A stretch of 64,000 nt of DNA, from assembly GCF_900454025.1 (NCBI RefSeq), contig NZ_UGQM01000001.1:4464001-4528000 (forward strand), in the 5' to 3' direction. A program made the position numbers and the translations under genes. Under the pieces are notes generated by a model. That model saw nothing but the letters and a program-made list of their open reading frames with translations, searched no databases and was not told the DNA's origin. This document shows positions 53,148-61,691 of the stretch, piece after piece; within the stretch, counting starts at the first letter, position 1, and each line of letters starts with the position of its first letter. The stretch is from Mycolicibacterium gilvum (GTDB lineage Bacteria > Actinomycetota > Actinomycetes > Mycobacteriales > Mycobacteriaceae).

Positions 53148-54542
53148 ATGCAACTATCTCACACTCGTCCTGTGGCGTCAGCCCGCTTTGATGACCCCAA
53201 TCTGGTGTCGTGTGCCGGGCTGGTCCCGATGGCCGCTCTGGCTCATCAGTGCGGGTTGAGCAGCCTGGCTGATGAGCACATCACGGTGCCGACCGACAAG
53301 GGCGCCAACGCCGGGGCGAAAGTCTTGTCGCTGGTCGCGGGCATGGTAGCTGGTGCTGACAGCATCGATGACATGGCCTTGCTGCGCCACGGCGCGATGG
53401 GCACCGTGTTCGACCGCCCGTACGCCCCGTCGACGCTGGGATCGTTCCTGCGCGAATTCAGCTTCGGTCATGTCCGCCAACTCGACGCCGTGGCGGCGCG
53501 GTTGCTGGCCGGTCTGCACGAACGCACTCCGGTGCTGGCCGGTGTTGACGGTCCGGTGTGTGTTGATCTCGATGACACCATCATCGAAGTGCACGGCTAC
53601 ACCAAACAGGGATCTGGTTACGGATACTCCGGGGTCCGTGGGTTAAATGCGCTGATCGCCACGCTCACCACTGAGCATGGTGCACCGATCATCTGCGGCC
53701 AACGCCTACGCAAAGGCGCCTGCGGATCAGCACGTGGAGCTGCCCGCATCGTCGGCGACACGCTGGCCACCGTGACACGACTGCGCTCTTCGGCGGCAGC
53801 CACCCGGCCGCTGCTGCGAGCCGACTCGGCGTTCTACGGCTACCCAACCGTGGCGGCTGCTCTGCGCGGTGGTGCCGACGTGTCGATCACCGTGCGCCTG
53901 GACCCAAAAGTCAAAGCCGCCATCGCCGCCATACCCGAGGACGCCTGGATCCCGATCCAGTACACCGACGCGATCTACGACGAGAACACCCAGCGCTGGA
54001 TCTCGCGCGCCGAGGTCGCCGAGATCGACTTCACCGCGTTCAGCTCCCGCAAAACCAGCGAGCAGATCCCCGGCAGGCTGGTGGTGCGGCGCATCCCCGA
54101 CCTCAACCCCGCCAGCGGCGAGGGGCAGACCACCCTGTTCGACACCTGGCGCTTCCATGCCTTCTTCACCACCACCGACCTCGATACCGTCACCGCCGAC
54201 AAGACCCACCGCGGCCACGCGCTCATCGAGCAGGTCCACGCCGACCTCAAAGACTCTGCTCTGGCCCATCTGCCCTCGGGGCGATTCGGCGCCAACGCCG
54301 CCTGGCTGGTGTGCGCAGCGATGGCGTTCAACCTCACCCGCGCCGCGGCCACCCTGACCGGACCAGCGCTGGCCAAAGCCCGCACCGGCACCATCCGCCG
54401 CACCCTGATCAGCGTGCCGGCACGCATCGCCTCCTCGGCCCGACGCCTGACCCTGCACCTGCCACGCAACTGGCCCTGGGAAACCGCGTGGAACACCCTG
54501 TTCCACAGTCTGTTTGGCCGAAACCGGCCACTGCTGGCCTAA
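53148..54542 (+). CDS. IS1380-family transposase
   Basis: The 464-aa DDE-type transposase is full length and uninterrupted. Acidic catalytic candidates are in CVDLDDTIIEVHG (about residue 141), LLRADSAFYGYP (about 225) and the HALIEQVHADLKDSAL segment (Glu near 359), the usual IS1380-family D-D-E context. The end, WETAWNTLFHSLFGRNRPLL, is basic and aromatic. The upstream AAGGG about 13 bases before ATG may serve as ribosome-binding site. Codon use is somewhat less GC-biased than in the neighbours. Confidence 0.93.
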   Translation: MQLSHTRPVASARFDDPNLVSCAGLVPMAALAHQCGLSSLADEHITVPTDKGANAGAKVLSLVAGMVAGADSIDDMALLRHGAMGTVFDRPYAPSTLGSFLREFSFGHVRQLDAVAARLLAGLHERTPVLAGVDGPVCVDLDDTIIEVHGYTKQGSGYGYSGVRGLNALIATLTTEHGAPIICGQRLRKGACGSARGAARIVGDTLATVTRLRSSAAATRPLLRADSAFYGYPTVAAALRGGADVSITVRLDPKVKAAIAAIPEDAWIPIQYTDAIYDENTQRWISRAEVAEIDFTAFSSRKTSEQIPGRLVVRRIPDLNPASGEGQTTLFDTWRFHAFFTTTDLDTVTADKTHRGHALIEQVHADLKDSALAHLPSGRFGANAAWLVCAAMAFNLTRAAATLTGPALAKARTGTIRRTLISVPARIASSARRLTLHLPRNWPWETAWNTLFHSLFGRNRPLLA

Positions 54543-54682
54543 CAGAGCAACCCCAACCGCCCGCACGAGACGAAAGACCCACAGGAACAAGCCGATACCG
54601 AGATCGGGCCATCACACACACCCACCTCACGGCACACCCCGGGCCCAACGCACACAATCGAAATCGACTTCACACCGACAGC

Positions 54683-55756
54683 TCACCGGTGGATCGAGGT
54701 TAAGTAGCGCCGCAGCATGTCGGTCACCGCGGTGATCTGTGCGACCTCGACGTGTTCGTCGACGCGGTGCGCGAGATTCGGGTCGCCGGGACCGTAGTTC
54801 ACCGCCGGGATGCCCAGGGCGGCGAACCTCGACACGTCGGTCCAGCCGTACTTCGCACGCACCTGTCCGCCGGCCGCCTCGACGAGCGCGGCCGCGGCGG
54901 GTCTGGTCAGTCCCGGCAGCGCGCCTGCCGCGGAGTCGGTGAGCTCGATCTCGACATCGAGCCCGTCGAACACCTCCAGGACGTGGGCATGGGCCTGCTC
55001 GACGCTGCGGTCCGGCGCGAACCGGAAGTTCACGGTGACGCTCGCGGCGTCCGGGATCACGTTGCCCGCCACACCTCCGTCGATACGCACCGCCGAGAGT
55101 CCCTCGCGGTAGGTGCAGCCATCGATGTCGACACTGCGTGCCCGATACGCCGTGAGCCGGGCCAGCACGTCGCCGAGTTTGTGAACGGCGTTGTCGCCCA
55201 ACCAGGATCGCGCCGAGTGCGCGCGTGTGCCCGTGGCTCGCACCACCACCCGCAGCGTGCCCTGACAGCCGGCTTCGATGTAGCCCCCGGACGGTTCGCC
55301 CAGGATCGCGACGTCGGCGGCGAGCCACTCCGGCAGCTCCCGTTCGATCCGGCCCAGCCCGTTGGCCGACGCCTCGATCTCCTCGCAGTCGTACATCACC
55401 AGGGTGATGTCGTGCGCAGGGTCGGCGATGGTGGCCGCCAGATGCAGGAACACCGCGTCCCCGGACTTCATGTCCGAGGTTCCGCAGCCGTGCAGGATCC
55501 CGTCGGCGAGCCGGCTCGGCAGGTTGTCGGCCGCGGGGACGGTGTCGGTGTGGCCGGCGAGCAGCACCCGAGACGGCTTTCCGAAGTTCGTACGCGCCAG
55601 CACCGCGTCGCCGTGGCGGATGACCTCGAAACCGGTGGTCTGTTCGCGCAGCGCGGTCTCGATCTCGTCGGCGATGCGGGTCTCGTGCCGCGACTCGCTG
55701 GGGATGTCCACCAGCGCCGCGGTCAGCGTGATCGGGTCGGCGTGTAGGTCCAGCAC
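54683..55756 (-). CDS. dapE: Succinyl-diaminopimelate desuccinylase DapE, 3' end altered by an IS element
   Basis: The 357-aa zinc hydrolase makes LL-diaminopimelate for lysine and peptidoglycan synthesis. Metal-site motifs are [10 protein letters not shown] (His69, Asp71), [12 protein letters not shown], the catalytic YDCEEIEA (about residues 122-129) and [11 protein letters not shown] near the end. GTG at 55756 gives [20 protein letters not shown], the known mycobacterial start. The last codons are abnormal: after MLRRYL the frame reads TSIHR and stops inside the IS right end. Joining the sequence beyond the IS left end gives MLRRYLIG and a stop, so the ancestral enzyme had 354 residues. 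The catalytic core is untouched, so activity is probably kept. Confidence 0.95.
   Translation of the reverse strand: MLDLHADPITLTAALVDIPSESRHETRIADEIETALREQTTGFEVIRHGDAVLARTNFGKPSRVLLAGHTDTVPAADNLPSRLADGILHGCGTSDMKSGDAVFLHLAATIADPAHDITLVMYDCEEIEASANGLGRIERELPEWLAADVAILGEPSGGYIEAGCQGTLRVVVRATGTRAHSARSWLGDNAVHKLGDVLARLTAYRARSVDIDGCTYREGLSAVRIDGGVAGNVIPDAASVTVNFRFAPDRSVEQAHAHVLEVFDGLDVEIELTDSAAGALPGLTRPAAAALVEAAGGQVRAKYGWTDVSRFAALGIPAVNYGPGDPNLAHRVDEHVEVAQITAVTDMLRRYLTSIHR
54687..54699 (-). repeat. IS right inverted repeat (IRR)
   Basis: CGGTGGATCGAGG is the right end. Read on the minus strand it also encodes the new last codons of dapE, with the stop codon just inside it. Confidence 0.85.
54700..54704. 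repeat. Target-site duplication, right (TTAAG)
   Basis: TTAAG follows the right end of the IS and duplicates 53024-53028. Confidence 0.85.
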
Positions 55757-55836
55757 ACCGGCCACGTTAGCCGGTTGCGCCGCCTTCCCGGGCTGGTCGG
55801 GACCCCGCGGAGCATGAGCACGGTCCGGCCCCCGGG

Positions 55837-55842
55837 TAGCCT
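55837..55842 (+). promoter_or_regulatory. -10 box of dapD (leaderless type)
   Basis: TAGCCT ends 8 bases before the dapD GTG, within the 94-base gap shared with divergent dapE. Confidence 0.4.
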
Positions 55843-55850
55843 GATGCACC

Positions 55851-56816
55851 GTGACTTCCGCAACTGGTGCCTCTGGCGTCGGCGTCGCGACCATCGCGGC
55901 CGACGGTTCCGTTCTCGATACCTGGTTCCCCGCGCCGGAGCTGACCGCCGACGGACCGTCCGGAACGTCGCGGTTGTCGGTGGCAGAGGTACCTGCCGAA
56001 CTCGCCGCGCTCGCCGGCCGGGACGAGGACCGCGACGTCGAGGTCGTCGTGGTGCGCACCGTGATCGCGTCGCTGGCGGACAAGGCCGTGGACGCCTATG
56101 ACGCCTATCTGCGCCTGCATCTGCTGTCGCACCGCCTCGTCGCACCCCACGGGCTGAACGCCGAGGGACTGTTCGGAGTGCTGACCAACGTCGTGTGGAC
56201 GAGTCATGGCCCGTGCGCGGTGGACGGTTTCGAGGCCGTGCGCGCGAAGCTGCGCCGCCGGGGACAGGTCGCGGTGTACGGCGTCGACAAGTTCCCTCGG
56301 ATGGTCGACTACGTGTTGCCCTCCGGGGTGCGGATCGCCGACGCGGACCGGGTGCGCCTCGGCGCACATCTCGCGTCGGGCACCACGGTGATGCACGAGG
56401 GTTTCGTGAACTTCAATGCCGGCACCCTGGGCAGCTCGATGGTCGAGGGCAGGATCTCGGCGGGTGTCGTGGTCGACGACGGCTCCGACATCGGCGGCGG
56501 GGCATCGATCATGGGGACGCTGTCCGGTGGGGGCACGCAGGTCATCTCGGTGGGCAAGCGGTGTCTGCTCGGCGCCAACGCGGGCCTCGGCATCTCGCTG
56601 GGTGACGACTGCGTGATCGAGGCCGGGCTGTACGTCACGGCGGGCACGAAGGTGACCCTCCTCGACGAGGGTCGGACGGCCACGACTGTGAAGGCTCGCG
56701 AACTCTCCGGCGCGAGCAACCTGTTGTTCCGCCGCAACTCGGTGACCGGCGCCGTCGAGGTGGTCAAGCGCGATGGCACGGGAATCACCCTGAACGAGGC
56801 GCTGCACGCCAACTAG
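55851..56816 (+). CDS. dapD: Tetrahydrodipicolinate N-succinyltransferase DapD
   Basis: The 321-aa enzyme transfers succinyl from succinyl-CoA to tetrahydrodipicolinate in diaminopimelate synthesis. An N-terminal domain with [20 protein letters not shown] precedes a left-handed beta-helix of hexapeptide repeats ([60 protein letters not shown]). The C-terminal strand region holds [20 protein letters not shown]. It is divergent from dapE, two steps later in the pathway. It starts at GTG 55851, the nearest start to the -10 box. A hairpin follows its stop. Confidence 0.94.
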   Translation: MTSATGASGVGVATIAADGSVLDTWFPAPELTADGPSGTSRLSVAEVPAELAALAGRDEDRDVEVVVVRTVIASLADKAVDAYDAYLRLHLLSHRLVAPHGLNAEGLFGVLTNVVWTSHGPCAVDGFEAVRAKLRRRGQVAVYGVDKFPRMVDYVLPSGVRIADADRVRLGAHLASGTTVMHEGFVNFNAGTLGSSMVEGRISAGVVVDDGSDIGGGASIMGTLSGGGTQVISVGKRCLLGANAGLGISLGDDCVIEAGLYVTAGTKVTLLDEGRTATTVKARELSGASNLLFRRNSVTGAVEVVKRDGTGITLNEALHAN

Positions 56817-56828
56817 GTGCTGATGCCC

Positions 56829-56850
56829 CGGCGTCGACGATGAGACGCCG
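56829..56850. terminator. Hairpin after dapD
   Basis: CGGCGTC (56829-56835) and GACGCCG (56844-56850) pair perfectly around 8 bases and are followed by AATATTT, 12 bases after the dapD stop. This resembles an intrinsic terminator with a weak T-tract. Confidence 0.6.
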
Positions 56851-56935
56851 AATATTTGCTGAATTCTGCGTGCGCTGTGCAGATTGGGCGCGCGGACCGG
56901 CGGCCGGGGCACAACTGATCTTCGCCGAACATGTT

Positions 56936-56965
56936 TTGGCTATTTACGCATGTGCAAATTATGCT
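56936..56965 (+). promoter_or_regulatory. Promoter of the PGRS-like gene
   Basis: TTGGCT (56936-56941) and TATGCT (56960-56965) have 18 bases between them in an unusually AT-rich stretch. Transcription should start near 56972, downstream of an upstream in-frame ATG at 56931, which supports the TTG start at 57036. Confidence 0.6.
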
Positions 56966-57035
56966 GTGTCCCGATGATCTTGAAAGCCGGGTGCCGACCA
57001 GCGGCTTCCGCAGCATTCGAGAAGGGACGCTGACC

Positions 57036-58508
57036 TTGTCAGGCACCGCTTACGCACCAGGCAAATCACCACTGTTCGCCAGTTTGGCGGTTGCGGTCGG
57101 ACTCGGCGGCAGCGCCCTCGGGGCCGCGGCGTTGCTGGCACCCGAGGCAGCCGCAGCGCCCGATGACTGGCTGCCGGCCGCCCCGTACTCCGAATGCCTG
57201 CCGCCCGCCGACGGCTGCGCGAACGTCGGGGCAGCCGTCGGCGCCGAAGGAGCGCACGGATCTGCGAATCTGGCAACGCTGCAGGCGGCCGGGTCGAATT
57301 CCCTGTTCCGTCCGTTGTTCGGCAACGGAGCCGACGCGCCCGCCGACTGCGTCGGCACCGCCTGCAACGGTCGCCACGGCGGGCTGATCTGGGGCAACGG
57401 CGGAGCCGGCGCCAACGGCGGCAACGGCGGCAACGCGGGCCTGCTCGGCAACGGTGGACGCGGCGGCGACGCGACGACACCCGGCCAGAACGGCGGGCAC
57501 GGCGGCAACGGAGGACGACTCTGGGGCAACGGGGGCGACGGCGGCAACGGAGCACTCGGCGTCGTCGGACCCGCGGGCGCCGGCCCGACCCCGCCGAGCT
57601 CGCTGCCGGCGGCGACGGGCACGCGCGGCGACAGCCCGCCGTACGGGTACGGCAATCTGGTCGGCGGCGACGGCGAGACCGGGGCAGACGGCGGTCGCTA
57701 TCCGTTCGGCGCCAACTGGAGCCTCGACCTGCCGGTCGGCGGCGCCGGCGGGGCCGGCGGCTGGGCGAACAGCATCGACGGCAGCGCCACGGGTGGCAAC
57801 GGAGGCACCGGTGGCAACGGCGCGTTCGGCGGTCGCGGCGGCAACGGCGGCGCCGGCGGTTCGGCGTACGGCCGGGGCGGGATCACCACCGGCGGCAACG
57901 GAGGCGCAGGCGGCGACGGAAGCACCGGGGCGGCAGGCGGGCGAGGCGGCGACGGCGGATCCGCATCCGGTGGATACGCCGTGGGCGGCGACGGCGGAGA
58001 CGGCGGCCGGGGCGGCACCGGTGCCGACGGCGGCACCGGCGGCATCGGGGGCGCCGGCGGCAATGGCGGTCGCGCCGGTCTGTTCGGCGGCAACGGCGGC
58101 AAGGGCGGCGACGGCGGCTCCGGCGGTGACGGCGGCGTGGGCGCCACCGGTGGCGTGGGCGGCGACGGCGGCGTGGGCGGCGGAATCCTCACCGCGACGG
58201 GATCCGTCGGCGCGGGAGGCTCCGGCGGTACGGGCGGCACCGGAGGCCGCGGCGGCGACGGCGGAGAAGGCGGCGCCCCGGGACTCGGTGGCGCCGGCGG
58301 CCTCGCCGGTAGGTCGGGCGCCGACGGCAGGGCCGGCGATGCCGGAACGGGCGGCCGGGGCGGCGCCGGGGGCCATGGCGGCAAGGGCGGCATCAGCGGA
58401 ACGGGCACACCGGGCGGCGCGGGGCAGTCGGGACAGTCGGCGACGGGCCGCTCCGGAGGAGCCGGCGGCGAGGGTGGGTCCGGCGGTCCCGGCGGCGCAG
58501 ACGACTGA
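57036..58508 (+). CDS. Secreted PGRS-like Gly-rich protein without PE domain
   Basis: The 490-aa product has a Sec-type signal peptide (core LFASLAVAVGLGGSALGAAA, cleavage likely near EAAAA-APDD). A roughly 90-residue spacer contains four cysteines (SECLPPADGC and ADCVGTACNG). From about residue 125 to the end a PGRS-type domain consists of hundreds of GGxGG units such as GGNGGAGGDG and GGTGGNGAFG. PE_PGRS proteins carry a PE domain for ESX-5 export; none is present here. TTG at 57036 has AAGGGA about 9 bases upstream; the promoter lies 3' of the other possible ATG. The protein is probably exported to the cell envelope, where PGRS domains bind calcium in some cases. Confidence 0.75.
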   Translation: MSGTAYAPGKSPLFASLAVAVGLGGSALGAAALLAPEAAAAPDDWLPAAPYSECLPPADGCANVGAAVGAEGAHGSANLATLQAAGSNSLFRPLFGNGADAPADCVGTACNGRHGGLIWGNGGAGANGGNGGNAGLLGNGGRGGDATTPGQNGGHGGNGGRLWGNGGDGGNGALGVVGPAGAGPTPPSSLPAATGTRGDSPPYGYGNLVGGDGETGADGGRYPFGANWSLDLPVGGAGGAGGWANSIDGSATGGNGGTGGNGAFGGRGGNGGAGGSAYGRGGITTGGNGGAGGDGSTGAAGGRGGDGGSASGGYAVGGDGGDGGRGGTGADGGTGGIGGAGGNGGRAGLFGGNGGKGGDGGSGGDGGVGATGGVGGDGGVGGGILTATGSVGAGGSGGTGGTGGRGGDGGEGGAPGLGGAGGLAGRSGADGRAGDAGTGGRGGAGGHGGKGGISGTGTPGGAGQSGQSATGRSGGAGGEGGSGGPGGADD

Positions 58509-58526
58509 CCAGTGCCGCCGCGGCGG

Positions 58527-59186
58527 CTATCCCGCGGCGTTGGGTTTGAGCGGCGCGCACTCGCCCTGCGCGTCCGCGGTGAGCTCGAAATGCCAGATCT
58601 CGTTGGCATAGATCTGGCAGAGGCCGAACTGCCGTCCGTTGGCGATCAGCCAGTGGTCGGCCTCGGGCGGGCCGATGTCGACAGCCTGGCCCAGGACATG
58701 TTTGGACACCTCGGGGGTTGCGACGTACTCGGCGGCGGCTGCGACGCTGCCGTACGCGACGACGGCATCGTCGAACAGCCTCTGCTGGAACCCTTTCGAG
58801 CGCCAGCCGGAGGTCACCGTCATGTCCACACCGCCGGCCTGCGCGGCGCGTGCGGCATTCTGGACGGCGGCGAGGAGCGCGGGATCCAGTTGCGACAGAA
58901 TGGGATTCGCAGTATCGAACGGTGACAGCGGACGACCGTCGGGGAGCCAGCCTCCGGTGGTGTCCACGGCGCCCGTTCCGATGCTCAATGTGTCTGCGGG
59001 CGTGGCCTGCGCAACCGGGGCCGGCGGCACCGTGATGCTGGTCTGGACGAGCATGACCTCGGGTGCGTGCCCACACGCCGCCAGCACCACGGCCGTTCCG
59101 ATCGCGGCGAGCGTGCGCGAAATCCCGCGAAACGCCGGCGTGTTGCCCGCCGACACGCACGCTCGCGGTGCGGGGTGGGGGGTCAC
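58527..59186 (-). CDS. VanY-like D-alanyl-D-alanine carboxypeptidase lipoprotein (peptidase M15)
   Basis: The 219-aa protein has a signal peptide with lipobox VVLAAC (Cys38) and a C-terminal M15-type zinc peptidase domain. The motifs are VTSGWRSKGFQQRLFDD, SKHVLGQAVDIGP (SxHxxGxAxD zinc ligands His and Asp) and EIWHFEL (third ligand). It would trim peptidoglycan stem peptides on the outer face of the membrane. The start GTG at 59186 overlaps the VOC gene stop (GTGA); an internal GTG ten codons later would also leave the signal intact. It is the third gene of the fadD36-VOC-VanY overlap chain. Confidence 0.85.
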   Translation of the reverse strand: MTPHPAPRACVSAGNTPAFRGISRTLAAIGTAVVLAACGHAPEVMLVQTSITVPPAPVAQATPADTLSIGTGAVDTTGGWLPDGRPLSPFDTANPILSQLDPALLAAVQNAARAAQAGGVDMTVTSGWRSKGFQQRLFDDAVVAYGSVAAAAEYVATPEVSKHVLGQAVDIGPPEADHWLIANGRQFGLCQIYANEIWHFELTADAQGECAPLKPNAAG

Positions 59187-59533
59187 GATCCGGCCGCCAG
59201 AATGCAGAACTCGTTGCCTTCGGGGTCGGCCAGCACCACCCAGGTCTGCTCACCCTGACCGATGTCCACCCGCCGGGCGCCGAGTCCGATCACCCGCTCG
59301 ACCTCGGCCTGCTGATCGTCGGGGGTGAAGTCGAAGTGGATGCGGTTCTTGACGGCCTTGCCCTCGGGCACTGCGAGGAACAGCCAGTCCGGACCCACCC
59401 CGCCGGGTGCCCGCAGCACCACATCCCCGTCGTCGGTGTCCTCGGCGGGCCACCCGAGGACCTCCGCCCACCACGCCGCCAGAGCACGGACATCGTTCGC
59501 GTCGACGCAGATGTCGCTGAACCTCAAACCCAC
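59183..59533 (-). CDS. VOC-family (glyoxalase/bleomycin resistance) protein
   Basis: The 116-aa protein has the vicinal-oxygen-chelate fold repeats: LRFSDICVDANDVRALAAWW with LGWPAEDTDDGDVVL, then NRIHFDFTPDDQQAEVERVI and the ending WVVLADPEGNEFCIL. Mn/Zn ligand candidates are His and Glu in RIHFDF and GNEFCI. No substrate can be assigned. Its start lies 10 bases inside fadD36, and its stop overlaps the VanY-like gene, so it may be made from the fadD36 transcript. Confidence 0.86.
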   Translation of the reverse strand: MGLRFSDICVDANDVRALAAWWAEVLGWPAEDTDDGDVVLRAPGGVGPDWLFLAVPEGKAVKNRIHFDFTPDDQQAEVERVIGLGARRVDIGQGEQTWVVLADPEGNEFCILAAGS

Positions 59534-60942
59534 TGCGCCAGTTCCTTCTTCATCACCTTGCCCATCGCGTTGCGCGGCAGGCTCTCGACGATCCGGACCT
59601 CGCGGGGCCGCTTGTGCGCCGACAGCTGTCTGGCCACGTAATCGATCAGCTCGTCGGGCTCCGCCGCGCCCACCACGAACGCGACGATCCGCTGCCCGAG
59701 GTCTTCGTCGGGCGCTCCGATCACGGCGGCCTCCCGCACCCCGGCATGGCCGAGCAGCACCGTCTCGATCTCGCCGGCGCCGATGCGGAATCCGCCGCTC
59801 TTGATGAGATCGACCGACTCCCGGCCGACGATGCGGTGCATCCCGCCGGAGTCGATGACGGCGACGTCACCGGTCTGGTACCAGCCGTCGTCGCCGAGCA
59901 CCTCGGCCGTCGCGTCGGCACGGTTGAGGTATCCGTCGAACAGCGTGGGGCTCTGCACGTGCAGCCGGCCGATCGACTCCCCGTCGTGCGGCAGTGCCGT
60001 GCCGTCGTCGGCGACCACCCGGGTCTGCACACCCGGCAGCGCCATCCCGACCCAGCCGGGCCGGCGCTCCCCCGAGACCAGGGTGCTCAGCGTGATGAGT
60101 GTCTCGGTGCTGCCGTAGCGCTCGATCGGCCGGTGCCCGCTCAACGTGGCCAGCCCGTCGAACACCGGCACCGGCAGTGCCGCACTTCCCGACACGAGCA
60201 GGCGGGCCGGGGCGAGCGCACGTGCGGCATCACCGTCCTCGACGATCCGCGACCACACCGTCGGGACCCCGAACAGCAGCGTGCCGCCCAGCTCGCTGAC
60301 CGCGTGGGCGTACGCGTCAGGAGTCGGTTTCCCGGTGTGCACGAAGCGGTTCCCGATCCGCAGCGACCCGAGCAGTCCCAGCACGAGGCCGTGCACGTGA
60401 TACATCGGCAGCCCGTGGACCAGGGTGTCGTCGGGGGTCCACTGCCACGCGTGGGCCAGCATGTCGATGTCGGCGGCGATCGCGCGCCTGCTGACCACGA
60501 CGCCTTTGGGCAATCCGGTGGTGCCCGAGGTGTAGATGATCATCGCCGTCGCGTCCGGGGGCGGCTCGGCGTAGCGGTGCCAGGACCGGGCGTGCATCCG
60601 CACGGGAATGTGCGCGAGTCCGTCGGCGTGCTCGGGCAGTTCACCGAGCCATCCCTGCGCACCCGAGTCGGTCAGGATGTGTCGTCGCTCGGCGGCCCCG
60701 ACGTCGGCGGGCACCGGGACGAATGGCACTCCGGCGATCAGGCAGCCGGCGACGGCCAGCACCGTCGTCGCGGTCGGCCGGGCCAGGATCGCGATCCGCG
60801 ACGCACCGGCGACCCGTTCGGCCACCGAGGTCGCCGCCCCGACGAGATCACTCCGACTCAACGACACCCCGTCGATGCGCACCGCATCACCGAGGTCGGC
60901 ACCGGCGGCGACGGCCGCAGGGTTCAAGGACGCCAACAGCAC
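59524..60942 (-). CDS. fadD36: Acyl-CoA synthetase FadD36
   Basis: The 472-aa ANL-superfamily enzyme forms acyl-CoA from fatty acid, ATP and CoA. The P-loop is MIIYTSGTTGLPKGVVVSRR, then YGSTETLITLSTLVSG, the hinge/Lys-domain sequences DLIKSGGFRIGAGEIETVLL, and the catalytic C-terminal lysine in LPRNAMGKVMKKEL. The N-terminus MLLASLNPAAVAA is nearly the same as M. tuberculosis FadD36 (Rv1193), so GTG at 60942 is right. It is unusually short at the N-terminus compared with other FadD enzymes. The VOC and VanY-like genes overlap downstream. Confidence 0.93.
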   Translation of the reverse strand: MLLASLNPAAVAAGADLGDAVRIDGVSLSRSDLVGAATSVAERVAGASRIAILARPTATTVLAVAGCLIAGVPFVPVPADVGAAERRHILTDSGAQGWLGELPEHADGLAHIPVRMHARSWHRYAEPPPDATAMIIYTSGTTGLPKGVVVSRRAIAADIDMLAHAWQWTPDDTLVHGLPMYHVHGLVLGLLGSLRIGNRFVHTGKPTPDAYAHAVSELGGTLLFGVPTVWSRIVEDGDAARALAPARLLVSGSAALPVPVFDGLATLSGHRPIERYGSTETLITLSTLVSGERRPGWVGMALPGVQTRVVADDGTALPHDGESIGRLHVQSPTLFDGYLNRADATAEVLGDDGWYQTGDVAVIDSGGMHRIVGRESVDLIKSGGFRIGAGEIETVLLGHAGVREAAVIGAPDEDLGQRIVAFVVGAAEPDELIDYVARQLSAHKRPREVRIVESLPRNAMGKVMKKELAQWV

Positions 60943-60981
60943 AGCGTGAGGCTACCCCTGACGCTGGTCATACTGGTCGGT

Positions 60982-61518
60982 GTGGATTACATCCAGGCCG
61001 TCGGGACGCGGGAGATCTATCGAAACCCCTGGCTGACGATCCGAGAGGACGACATTCGCAGGCCCGACGGCAGCCCCGGGGTGTACGCGGTGGTGGACAA
61101 GCCGACGTATGCGCTGGTGATTCCGCGCGACGGCGAGCGCTTCCACCTCGTCGAGCAGTTCCGTTACCCGATCGGTTTGCGACGGTGGGAGTTCCCGCAG
61201 GGCACTGCGCCCGACCGGGCCGACCTCGACGGCGCCGACCTCGCCGCACGTGAGCTCCGCGAGGAGACGGGCCTGATCGCCGCGTCGATGACCGAGATCG
61301 GTCTGCTCGACGTCGCCCCGGGGATGAGCAGCCAGCGCGGGAGGGTGTTCCTCGCCACCGGGATCACCGAGGGTCCGCACGACCGCGAGCACGAGGAGCA
61401 GGACATGCGCAGCGCCTGGTTCACCCGCGCAGAGGTCGAACGCATGATGCGCGAACGCGTGATCACCGACGCGCAGAGCATCGCCGCATGGATGTTGATG
61501 CACCTCACCGGCCACTGA
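60982..61518 (+). CDS. NUDIX hydrolase
   Basis: The 178-aa protein hydrolyses nucleoside diphosphates linked to other groups, probably ADP-sugar type. The N-terminal VGTREIYRNPWLTIREDDIR is typical of ADP-ribose pyrophosphatase relatives. The Nudix box region is LAARELREETGLIAASMTEI, with the RELREETGL core intact but Asp in place of the usual first Glu. GTG at 60982 gives the common start DYIQAVGTRE. It is divergent from fadD36 with 39 bases between. The long open frame extending upstream is antisense to fadD36 and not real. Confidence 0.87.
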   Translation: MDYIQAVGTREIYRNPWLTIREDDIRRPDGSPGVYAVVDKPTYALVIPRDGERFHLVEQFRYPIGLRRWEFPQGTAPDRADLDGADLAARELREETGLIAASMTEIGLLDVAPGMSSQRGRVFLATGITEGPHDREHEEQDMRSAWFTRAEVERMMRERVITDAQSIAAWMLMHLTGH

Positions 61519-61691
61519 GGTCACGAGGTACGTTCCGCACGAACGTCATTCGGATCGGCCACCGATACCAAGCCGTGATCCAACCGTGCCCGTACGCGTC
61601 GTGTCGATGCGGCATCGTGACGGTTGCGGCAATTAAGTTGAAGTGCCACACCGAAATAACCCAGCACCTAATTCAAAACAGCGAGGAACTC

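Larger units (their letters stand above)
53029..54699 (+). mobile_element. Complete IS1380-family insertion sequence (1671 bp)
   Basis: The element has one transposase gene, imperfect 13-bp terminal inverted repeats (12 of 13 identical) and a 5-bp duplication TTAAG at both ends. The family usually duplicates 4-5 bp. All parts are intact, so it may still be mobile and the insertion may be recent. It sits in the last codons of dapE. The specific ISfinder name cannot be given without a search. Confidence 0.9.

Noticed and set aside
53727..54590. A 287-residue frame antisense to the transposase.
   Set aside because: Shadow of the transposase gene; no domain or start signals.
57698..58609. A 303-residue proline-rich frame antisense to the PGRS-like gene.
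   Set aside because: It is only the complement of GGxGG codons (GGC becomes GCC/CCG), so proline repeats follow automatically.
59614..60981. A long plus-strand frame running into the NUDIX gene that would make a 634-aa protein.
   Set aside because: The first 450 codons are antisense to fadD36 and show shadow composition; the NUDIX domain begins at 60982.
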